Virus record (IMG/VR): IMGVR_UViG_3300049847_000198
Coordinates: 48,082-112,081 of that record
Direction: 5' to 3' (one strand)
From: a virus
DNA: 64,000 nt
Within the stretch, counting starts at the first letter, position 1; each line of letters begins with the position of its first letter. Shown here one piece after another: positions 50,012 to 57,496 of the stretch. The translations under genes were made by a program, and so were the position numbers. Under the pieces are notes generated by a model. It did no database searches and had not been told where the DNA came from. It saw only the letters and a list, made by a program, of their open reading frames with translations.

Positions 50012-52771
50012 CTACTTATGAATCGCCAACGTCTGCGGTCGTTCTTGGCTACCATGACGAGAGTGTTGATACCAGCGGAACAGTTGCAACCACCAGTTGG
50101 CCGGCAACGCACCGAATTCAGCGGACGTGCGACGTAACGCCACCGGCAGGCTTAGTTGGTCGCGATGCGTGCCTGCTGAGACCTCGGACCACCAAGCACG
50201 ATTGAACTCATCGCACGCACCATGACCGCGACGGATCAGAATACCTCCCAACCAGAGTCCCCAATGTGCCGGGTGTCCCTCTTGGTTGTACCGTTGCAGT
50301 TGGTGTTGCACGTTGCTTGCCACGTCGTCGTGTCGTCGCACCAGTGCCGTCGCCTCGTCGTATATGCAATCGCGTTCTTGGTGTCGGAAGAAGTACATCG
50401 GCTTGTCACCTCCCCACGCCTCGCACTCGGCGAGTACATCCAGAGGATCTACTGCGAGTTGCAATTGTCCGTCGTGGTAGATCGTCCAGTCGGCTTCTGG
50501 GAACAGATCCGGCCCCAGAATCTTCGGCTGGCGTGATCGGTGCTTCGGTGACAGGTGCGTGACGTTTGGCCGCAAGATCTCCCACGGCGAGGGTACGTTA
50601 TTAGCGTCGGTAATCGCGACGTATCGGACGTTCGGATTGACGACGAGAGGCCGTCGAATCTGGTCGTAACCGTTGATGACGACCGTGTAGACAACGATCT
50701 GCTCAGTGACGGCTCGCAGCGGGTCGATCAACTTCGGCATCACCTGCCGATAGTGCTCGACATCATCACCCAGCCACCTCCGCAGCATCTTGAAGTCATG
50801 GTCTCGCACGTCATTGGCGGAACTGCCGCCGCCACTCGCTCGACCGGGCATCTGTTTCATGCCGACGTTCAGCGGTTGCTCAAGATCATGCCGGCGACCT
50901 TTAACAAGATCCCAGAAACGCAAATCAACCGAGCGATGATCGGACTTGCAAGCGGCGATGAACTGCGGAAGCACATCGCGACGAAATCCAGTGCGACAGA
51001 GGCTCGCGTGCTTGTGTGTCGTGTAGATGCGATAACGGCCCTCTCGCGGCCAGTAGTAGGTTGTCAGACCGCAGCCGACAAGAGCGTCATCGTCGAGCCA
51101 GCCGTTCATTCGCTCGATGTATTCCGGAGCGTACCACTCGTCGTCTTCGATGATCAAAACTCGATCGTGCTGGATGTGCGGAATCGCGATTCGCAGGTTT
51201 CGCGAAAGCGTGTGACCCTCGTTTCGTCCCGGCTGGCGGCGAATGTATTGCTGTCCGGCCGTGCATTTCGTCGGCACTCGGCCATCGTCAACCACGATCC
51301 ATTGAATCGGTCCCGTGAATGTCTGGCGAGCCATCCACCGCTCGCATAACGCGAAGGCTTCCGGTCGATCTCCCGTCGGAGTGATCAGCGTAACGCCCTT
51401 CTCGCCATCCACAAACGACTTCGCCCGATGTGCTCCGTTGTTTCCGAGAGTGCTCTGCTGCCCCGTGTGCTGAAGAAGGCTCGGCCAGTGAACGTACTCG
51501 GTGAAGCCCGCGTCCGTCATGCACTGCCAAATCATTCCGTCCACGTTCCGCCAAGCCGGTGAGCGGCCTCCAATCGAAGTGACCTTCTTTGTCAGATGCG
51601 GAGCCGTAAGTAGCGAGGCTATCGCCGCACGATCAAAAACGATGCCCTGCGATCCGAAACCTCGATCGAGTGCAGGCTGCCAACCGTCGTCGGTCAGTCG
51701 CTCGTTTCGTCGCGACGTGTAGAGGTTGAGGTACGCCTCTCCGGGCCACGCCATCGTCTCAAGTCGCGTTCGCAAGTCACGCACGGCTTCAACGTCGTCC
51801 TCAAACATGATGTATCGGTCAGCGTGCGGGAAACGGACGTAGAGTTGCCACAACGACGTGATGAACGACCCGACCGCTCGCAACGCTGGCGAGTAGTTCG
51901 TGACCTCCAATCCCATGCTGCGAATCACCGATACGTCATCAACGCCGTCCGCGAAGATCCAAGGCTTATCAAACCCCGCCGCCGCCAGCGAATCGAGAGT
52001 CGCTTTCAGTGTTCCATCGTCGATCCTCGCCTGCACGGTTCTCACACCGTAAACAAACTCCACTTTGCCGACGTTACTCGCTCGCCCGGAGTGCCGCTCA
52101 CAGGAGAAGCACGACCGCACGCCGTTGATTGCGTGTCGCGTCTGACATTCTCCGAACAACGAACAACCACGCACGTCGAACGTCTTTGTGCCGCCGCCGC
52201 AGCACGTCGGCAAATCAACCGTGCGAACAACGTCACCGAGGTATTGGCAATTGCCGACCACCGGAGGCGACCCTTTATGAATCACTCCTGAACGCAATGA
52301 TTGGACCGATTGCGGTTTCTTCTCTGGAGACCAGCTTGCGATGTACTCCGCCCGTTTCGTTTCGCTGATGTTGACGCCGCGACAAATCTGCACGTCGCGA
52401 GCTTTCATGTCGCGCTTATGACGTGAGCAGAATCCACGGACAGGACATTCGCAGCCACGACCGAAATCTGTCTTATCGGCTTCGGCAGCGTCGATCGCCT
52501 TCGTAACCAGCGTGGGGAATGGATCGAACCAATTCACCTCGAACGCGAGTCCCGTTTGAACAGCCTTCGCCGCCGCTCGAAAGCGAGCACTCCAACCGAA
52601 AGAATCGACGCCGTCACGGAGCCATTGCACGATCTCCGCGTGATGTTCACGACACCCGTTTACGCCCCATTCATCCATCTGCCGGACGTGCTCTGCACAC
52701 GGGCACTCGGCCGTAACGACGATCCCAAGGCTGTTGAGAATGGATTTGAGTTGTGAACCGGGTCCGCTCAT
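50012..52771 (-). CDS. Multi-domain glycosyltransferase (two GT-A-like domains plus DUF616-like)
   Basis: 919 aa. Residues ~1-240: Cys-rich, with ECPCAEHV, CECPVRGFCSRHK and CSLFGEC...CFSCERH. ~250-460: first GT-like domain with RYIMFEDDVEAVRDL. ~470-680: GT2-like, VTLITPTGDRPEAFALCERW then VLIIEDDEWYAPEYIERM. ~700-919: DUF616-like, VYTVVINGYDQIRR, DWTIYHDGQLQLAVDPLD, FFRHQERDCIYDEA. Likely builds a chain of two or three sugars. Confidence 0.7.
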   Translation of the reverse strand: MSGPGSQLKSILNSLGIVVTAECPCAEHVRQMDEWGVNGCREHHAEIVQWLRDGVDSFGWSARFRAAAKAVQTGLAFEVNWFDPFPTLVTKAIDAAEADKTDFGRGCECPVRGFCSRHKRDMKARDVQICRGVNISETKRAEYIASWSPEKKPQSVQSLRSGVIHKGSPPVVGNCQYLGDVVRTVDLPTCCGGGTKTFDVRGCSLFGECQTRHAINGVRSCFSCERHSGRASNVGKVEFVYGVRTVQARIDDGTLKATLDSLAAAGFDKPWIFADGVDDVSVIRSMGLEVTNYSPALRAVGSFITSLWQLYVRFPHADRYIMFEDDVEAVRDLRTRLETMAWPGEAYLNLYTSRRNERLTDDGWQPALDRGFGSQGIVFDRAAIASLLTAPHLTKKVTSIGGRSPAWRNVDGMIWQCMTDAGFTEYVHWPSLLQHTGQQSTLGNNGAHRAKSFVDGEKGVTLITPTGDRPEAFALCERWMARQTFTGPIQWIVVDDGRVPTKCTAGQQYIRRQPGRNEGHTLSRNLRIAIPHIQHDRVLIIEDDEWYAPEYIERMNGWLDDDALVGCGLTTYYWPREGRYRIYTTHKHASLCRTGFRRDVLPQFIAACKSDHRSVDLRFWDLVKGRRHDLEQPLNVGMKQMPGRASGGGSSANDVRDHDFKMLRRWLGDDVEHYRQVMPKLIDPLRAVTEQIVVYTVVINGYDQIRRPLVVNPNVRYVAITDANNVPSPWEILRPNVTHLSPKHRSRQPKILGPDLFPEADWTIYHDGQLQLAVDPLDVLAECEAWGGDKPMYFFRHQERDCIYDEATALVRRHDDVASNVQHQLQRYNQEGHPAHWGLWLGGILIRRGHGACDEFNRAWWSEVSAGTHRDQLSLPVALRRTSAEFGALPANWWLQLFRWYQHSRHGSQERPQTLAIHK

Positions 52772-54375
52772 AAAGTTATCCTGAACATGCAGTCGCCGGT
52801 CGGCCCTGACGGATCACAGCAATCGCAATTGCCAATCACGATTGAACCTGCCGACTGACGAATCAAGTCGCAATCAAACTTAAACTCCAAAACCGGCGGC
52901 GAGCACGTTGACGTTGGTTCTGGCAAGAGCGTTCCGGTCAGCAGATAAGAGTCGAGACCGCAGACCTCAATGAACTGGTAATAGAGACGATACTTCGACA
53001 TATCCACGACAGAACTCGCGTCACATCGCGGGTCGTACTCGTACCAGATGGCTAGACCAAGTTGAAAGCTGCCGCCAAAGCCATCAGCCTCACAGATCGG
53101 GTACATGCCGAGATTGTTCGTGATCGTCAGGCTGTCGGAGACGTAGACCTGGCATGACTCAAGCGGAGCATCGGGTGACGGAGTGAATCCTCCCCTCGAT
53201 TTGAGATTCAAAATCGTTCCGTCAACTGTACATCCTGGAGAGACTACCTCGCACGCCAGTATCTTCTCGTCGCAGCCGAGAGTCGGAATCTCAAACCCCG
53301 GACAAGCTCCGTTGCACGAATCTGGGTCAGTCGCCTCACATCCAGTGCCGCACCGAATCTCTTCGATCCGCAGTTCGCCTGCTCGTGGTCCAGTGTCACC
53401 CTCTTTGTAGACAACGATCTCGAACGCGATGCCGGTGTGATAGAGTTTTGTGTCCGCCTGAGGGTCAGGCTCGCAGATTTGAACGCCCTCGCCAGTCTTG
53501 AAATTTTGCGGGCCGACGCAGGTTTGACCGCCAAGGCACGGATGGCCTCCGTGCTCCAGGTTGTAGACGGTCGGATTGTCGGTGATGTTCAAGTCTCCAA
53601 CCATAACGTCATGCTGAGCGAACACACCGCCGTCGATCGTTGCTGTGATCGAGCACTTATTTTGAAAACGACCAGCGGCGTAGTCTGGGTCGCTCAAGAA
53701 AACACGAACGATATATTCTACACCATCGACGTTGAATTCCGTCGCGGGCAACCAAGTCCGGTCGCAATCGAACTCAAGAATTCGAGAACTAATGCGAGGG
53801 TCGCATTCTTCCAGTGGAATGTCACCCGGATAGAGTCGCAGTGTCGCACACAGCTTGCGAGGAATGATCGTCGCACATGTACACGCCGGGCACTGCTGAG
53901 TCGCCAGCGGGTTCTGAATGTACTCATCCATCCCGCTTCTGACGGTCACGACGTAATGAATTCCCGCTGCGTCGTCGCCCTCAAACGTAAAATCGAAGAA
54001 CCCGCAACCCGAACCATCCACGTCAATCACGATCGGATCGAAGCCACCGAACAACTCCGGGCACCAGACCTTCGTTACGCAGTGTCCATCGACGTTGACA
54101 GGTTTAACGTAGACGTTGAGTTGAAGCGACGGGTCTTGCTCGCAGTGCCCCTGTCCGATCCACGTTTTTTCAAGATACTCGGCTGGGATCGGGTCGCCCT
54201 GTGCATTGTAAACCTCGCACTTGTAGTCGATCGGAAAACGAAATGTTTCGCAGCACTCTGGCTCACTGCCGCTTCCTGGGTACGTCACGACCGCCGTGGC
54301 ACAGATGAACCTTGGCTGGTCGTGCAAACATCCGTTGCAATCACGATCTCGGACGTAGAGGTAGTTTCGATCCAT
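52768..54375 (-). CDS. Cys-rich structural or surface protein
   Basis: 535 aa from ATG at 54375 (TGATG overlap). About 45 Cys in mostly beta sequence such as CPACTCATIIPRKLCATLRL and NCDCCDPSGPTGDCMF. No signal peptide. Many disulfides or metal knuckles would stabilise an exposed fibre or decoration protein; that is inference. ATGA overlap with the glycosyltransferase gene downstream hints that it may be a substrate. Confidence 0.5.
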   Translation of the reverse strand: MDRNYLYVRDRDCNGCLHDQPRFICATAVVTYPGSGSEPECCETFRFPIDYKCEVYNAQGDPIPAEYLEKTWIGQGHCEQDPSLQLNVYVKPVNVDGHCVTKVWCPELFGGFDPIVIDVDGSGCGFFDFTFEGDDAAGIHYVVTVRSGMDEYIQNPLATQQCPACTCATIIPRKLCATLRLYPGDIPLEECDPRISSRILEFDCDRTWLPATEFNVDGVEYIVRVFLSDPDYAAGRFQNKCSITATIDGGVFAQHDVMVGDLNITDNPTVYNLEHGGHPCLGGQTCVGPQNFKTGEGVQICEPDPQADTKLYHTGIAFEIVVYKEGDTGPRAGELRIEEIRCGTGCEATDPDSCNGACPGFEIPTLGCDEKILACEVVSPGCTVDGTILNLKSRGGFTPSPDAPLESCQVYVSDSLTITNNLGMYPICEADGFGGSFQLGLAIWYEYDPRCDASSVVDMSKYRLYYQFIEVCGLDSYLLTGTLLPEPTSTCSPPVLEFKFDCDLIRQSAGSIVIGNCDCCDPSGPTGDCMFRITL

Positions 54376-55262
54376 CAGCAGTAGTTCGCCGTGTCCATCA
54401 GTGAAACCACGGTCCAAACACAGACTTCATCGGAGTCGCTTCCAGAACCGACCGGGCATAGATCCTCGCAGTCCGAACCGCTGCCGATACTGCCACCCTC
54501 GCCAGAGTGCCACCTCGTTTTAGCCGCCCAACCACGCACACCGTTCCATGCGGCTGGAAAGCTTGGAGAATGAGCACCGCCAAAGAAATAGCCCATCTGC
54601 GAATCGTCTCTCAGACAAATTGTGTCGCCCTCGCTGACACCGCTTCCGGAGCATAGCACGCGACGGACTGTGCCTGTCCCCGTCAGCGTGCAGCAATTCA
54701 CCTCGGACAAAGCGAACTCGATGAGTTCGCCTCCAGATGAACCTCCGCCGCCCATTGGACGCAACTCGCCATCCAACAGAATGCAGAAGACGTAATCGCC
54801 ATCAGATGCAGATAGATCCGTTCTTCGATTGACTATCTGGAATTCGTCGCCAATATCAGCGAAAGACAAAGCCTCTTGGTCTGTGTTTACTTTATGGTTC
54901 GTTGGCCTGAGTCGTCTCATCGTCACGACAACAGGATCATCAAGCGGGTCAGTCGATGCTGGCATGTCTTCAAGAAGGATGCCCTCAAAAAACAATCCCG
55001 GCATCTTGAATTCAGGGTTCCCTGAGAAAGCCGCGAAGTTCAGTCCAGGCATCGAACGCTGTAGCTGATTCGGACGCGAAGCCTGCTCGGAGATATCACG
55101 AAGCTGAGACGCCGTTACCGGGCTACCACCAACGAACTTAACGGGCGGAAGCTGTCCAACACCAACGGCGTTGCCTGCTGGAATGTCGCCATTAACGGCT
55201 TTCGGTAGCTTGGATGGTATTGGCACGTCTGGCGGCTTCCATAACTGACTCGATGTTCGCAA
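54375..55262 (-). CDS. Structural-type protein
   Basis: 295 aa. Pro-rich N-terminus, beta middle (IVNRRTDLSASDGDYVFCIL), Gly/Ser/Asp-rich end with GSGSDCEDLCPVGSGSDSDE. Possibly a minor tail or fibre-tip protein, by composition only. Overlaps the upstream gene by 71 nt. Confidence 0.5.
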   Translation of the reverse strand: MRTSSQLWKPPDVPIPSKLPKAVNGDIPAGNAVGVGQLPPVKFVGGSPVTASQLRDISEQASRPNQLQRSMPGLNFAAFSGNPEFKMPGLFFEGILLEDMPASTDPLDDPVVVTMRRLRPTNHKVNTDQEALSFADIGDEFQIVNRRTDLSASDGDYVFCILLDGELRPMGGGGSSGGELIEFALSEVNCCTLTGTGTVRRVLCSGSGVSEGDTICLRDDSQMGYFFGGAHSPSFPAAWNGVRGWAAKTRWHSGEGGSIGSGSDCEDLCPVGSGSDSDEVCVWTVVSLMDTANYC

Positions 55263-55539
55263 AAGAGAACGTGCGGGAGTCTATCGCGGCGGACAACTTG
55301 GTCAAAGTCTGTTCCAGTGCATCACACGGAACGAATTCCGCTTCCGAACCAGACGCATATAGCCATCCGATGTTCGGCATGTAGCAATTGCCGTACTGAT
55401 AAAGGTGCTCGACAAGCGACTGAAAAACATGCTCTATTACGGCGGTTGCGCAAATAGGCGGCGTTCCGAGCATGAGCGAGACGGAATACGCCAACTCACT
55501 GAGGCAACGATCCCTGTCGAGCGATAGGTGGTCCGTCAT
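55192..55539 (-). CDS. Hypothetical protein, faintly HU-like
   Basis: 115 aa. AVIEHVFQSLVEHLYQYGNC then YMPNIGWLYASG loosely resembles an HU N-domain and strand, but the DNA arm is missing. The last 71 nt overlap the next gene. Confidence 0.45.
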   Translation of the reverse strand: MTDHLSLDRDRCLSELAYSVSLMLGTPPICATAVIEHVFQSLVEHLYQYGNCYMPNIGWLYASGSEAEFVPCDALEQTLTKLSAAIDSRTFSFANIESVMEAARRANTIQATESR

Positions 55540-55805
55540 GCTTGCCGTACTCGGTACTCGAACCAGACGGATTTCATTTCAGTCTCAGCAGAGACTGAAA
55601 AATGGTTCTGGTTCTTTTCGCACTGTGTCTTCGCCTGATTCGCCTGTTCCTCAGTCGCATATCGAGTCGATGTGTGCCATTCACGGTCAAGAAAAACCAA
55701 TTCTTTTCGGAAGTCGGGATTCACACGACGCTCAAGAATCCACGGCTTCGTCTTGGCAGCACGCTTTCGGTATCTCGGCTTGTCTCCGTCTGGTTCAGCG
55801 TGCAT
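55536..55805 (-). CDS. Small basic hypothetical protein
   Basis: 89 aa from ATG at 55805, overlapping the upstream gene's stop. Basic N-terminus (KPRYRKRAAKTKPWILERRV). No family recognised. Confidence 0.5.
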   Translation of the reverse strand: MHAEPDGDKPRYRKRAAKTKPWILERRVNPDFRKELVFLDREWHTSTRYATEEQANQAKTQCEKNQNHFSVSAETEMKSVWFEYRVRQA

Positions 55806-56019
55806 GTTTACCTTCGTCGAAAAAGATCGGCTCACTCTTCAGCACTTCGTCGTTCCATGCTCTCAGCCAGTACGGGTCGCTGCTGATTTCAGAACACTCG
55901 CACGGCCAATCACTAACTCCACACGGGCACATCGCCTGTAACTTACTCAGTCGTCTCTGCTGGCAAATCTGAGCACAGCGACGCTGCGTTGAGACTGAAA
56001 AACTATCCTCTTCGCACAT
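55795..56019 (-). CDS. Small Cys-rich hypothetical protein
   Basis: 74 aa from ATG at 56019 (TAATG overlap). MCPCGVSDWPCECSEI suggests a metal site. No family recognised. Confidence 0.5.
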   Translation of the reverse strand: MCEEDSFSVSTQRRCAQICQQRRLSKLQAMCPCGVSDWPCECSEISSDPYWLRAWNDEVLKSEPIFFDEGKHAR

Positions 56020-56645
56020 TACCACGGTCTCTCACCGGACATCGCAGTCAGCCGCTCAAACGACGTCTTCTGCTGCACGAAATCTTCGGTCGGACGCCGC
56101 TTCAGTTCTTCGACGATCCGTGCCTTCATGCTGCCGCGCAGGTTCTTCATGTTACCGACCATCCACTCAAGATAATCGGCAGGCACCTTGGAAATCGCAA
56201 CTCCCGACCACTTCCCAAACGGCATCAGGAACTCAGGTGTCGGTCCAGCTTCCTTTAAGAGCTCCATGCACAGCTTCGTCGCCTCAGCGTTCTCGCTCGC
56301 CGGAATCCACTTGATCGCGACGTTGCGACCTTCCGCCAGCTTCTTGCACTCGGCGATCTTCTTTTTGATCCAAGACTTGTTCACCGCGAACTCGCCGGTC
56401 CATTGGTTTGCCAACATCAAGGCGTCTGAAAAGATCGTCACGTCTCGAATGTCGTCTTCGGCGACCAGCTTCATTGCGGCGAGCAGTCCCTCGTAGCCGC
56501 CATTGCAGTGACTCACGTTCTGGCCGAATCCTGCCGGTCCATTCTCGTCGGCGTAGAACTCGCCGTCTTTTTTCGCGACGAATGCGTAGCACGCAGTTCC
56601 TCCGGGATTCGGAGCACAGTAGCCCTTGACGTAGATTTGGAACAT
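56019..56645 (-). CDS. RNase HI-like domain fused to a DUF3820-like domain
   Basis: 208 aa from ATG at 56645; a GTG at 56648 adds one residue. N-domain: FQIYVKGYCAPNPGGTACYA, SHCNGGYEGLLAAMKLV and VTIFSDALMLANQWTGE, RNase H-like but with Lys8 where the first catalytic Asp usually stands. C-domain: LMPFGKWSGVAISKVPADYL, the DUF3820 pattern. RNase H removes RNA primers; the altered residue leaves activity uncertain. Confidence 0.7.
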   Translation of the reverse strand: MFQIYVKGYCAPNPGGTACYAFVAKKDGEFYADENGPAGFGQNVSHCNGGYEGLLAAMKLVAEDDIRDVTIFSDALMLANQWTGEFAVNKSWIKKKIAECKKLAEGRNVAIKWIPASENAEATKLCMELLKEAGPTPEFLMPFGKWSGVAISKVPADYLEWMVGNMKNLRGSMKARIVEELKRRPTEDFVQQKTSFERLTAMSGERPW

Positions 56646-57259
56646 CACTTCGCCTCCACTGCCGAATCACTGGCATCCTCTTTGTCTTTGAACGAAAACA
56701 GATCGCACTCAGGATGACGGTATTCAGGGCAGCAATCGGTTCCGTCGTTCGGGAAGTCATAGAGCGACTCGTCTCCCCACTCGGACCACAGATCGTACAT
56801 ATCCTCCAGGGCTTCCTCGACTTCTTCCTGAGTCTTCGTCCCGGAATAAAGAACAGGTCGATCAGTCTCAACAACCTTTCCGACATCTTCCATGAGTCGC
56901 TCGTAGGTCAGCCCGAAGTCGTCGGCGAAACGCTGTATGGTTGCGTTTCTTTTGACTTCCCTCGTCGGTGCCGCAAAAGCGATTTCAGGGTGATCCCAGT
57001 GATGCTGCACGTTCGGAATCTCCGTCTGCGCCATGAGCAACCAGAAGGACTTACCGGTCAGGATTGTTGACTTCAAAAACGGATCAGCGACTCCCGGACC
57101 TTTTTCGTCAGGCACCGCCTCGTTGAATTCGTTCAAGCCGACTCGCGATCCCGGAGCGATTGGCTTGCCAGCCCGCACCGCCACAATCGCGACGTGAATG
57201 GCGTCCTTGTCTCCAAGTTCAGCCGGACTCTTTCCGAGGACGTTCTTTTTGTTAATCAC
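56645..57259 (-). CDS. Hypothetical protein
   Basis: 204 aa from GTG at 57259, supported by GAAAGGCAAAGTA just upstream; frames starting further up lack this. VLGKSPAELGDKDAIHVAIV near the N-terminus, later helical and acidic with CCPEYRHPECDLF. First gene after promoter-like motif P3. No family recognised. Confidence 0.6.
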   Translation of the reverse strand: MINKKNVLGKSPAELGDKDAIHVAIVAVRAGKPIAPGSRVGLNEFNEAVPDEKGPGVADPFLKSTILTGKSFWLLMAQTEIPNVQHHWDHPEIAFAAPTREVKRNATIQRFADDFGLTYERLMEDVGKVVETDRPVLYSGTKTQEEVEEALEDMYDLWSEWGDESLYDFPNDGTDCCPEYRHPECDLFSFKDKEDASDSAVEAK

Positions 57260-57306
57260 TACTTTGCCTTTCTGTGAGTTGAAATAGAAGCGATAAGCGG
57301 ACGAGG

Positions 57307-57324
57307 ATTTTACCAAAACGAACA
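57307..57324 (-). promoter_or_regulatory. Promoter-like motif P3
   Basis: Minus strand TGTTCGTTTTGGTAAAAT, identical over 18 nt to P2 at 12426. 48 nt before the GTG at 57259. Probably heads the long minus operon down to about 48 kb. Confidence 0.6.
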
Positions 57325-57345
57325 GCGTTTCGCAACCAAAGACGT

Positions 57346-57375
57346 TTTCGAGTGCCGCGCGGCACCTGAAAACTA
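57346..57375 (+). repeat. Dispersed palindrome 'VPRGT', copy 7, longest form
   Basis: GTTTTCGAGTGCCGCGCGGC, then ACCTGAAAAC: 30 nt, palindromic almost throughout. Core 57352-57365. It lies between divergent genes, 132 nt before polymerase-like protein B. Confidence 0.85.
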
Positions 57376-57410
57376 AGGCTAGAAGTTTTTGATCGGCCCA
57401 TCTAAACTAG

Positions 57411-57446
57411 AAGCCGCGAGAGGAACGAGTCCAATCGCGGCTTTTT
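57411..57446 (+). terminator. Terminator-like hairpin ahead of polymerase-like gene B
   Basis: Stem AAGCCGCGA / TCGCGGCTT with a 15-nt loop and a TTTT tail, 51 nt before the ATG at 57497. No gene ends here on plus, so it would work as an attenuator of a leader transcript. Confidence 0.7.
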
Positions 57447-57496
57447 CGTTGTCTGAAGCGTTTCGCGGCGCGTCAGGCGGCAGCTACATCAGGGCA

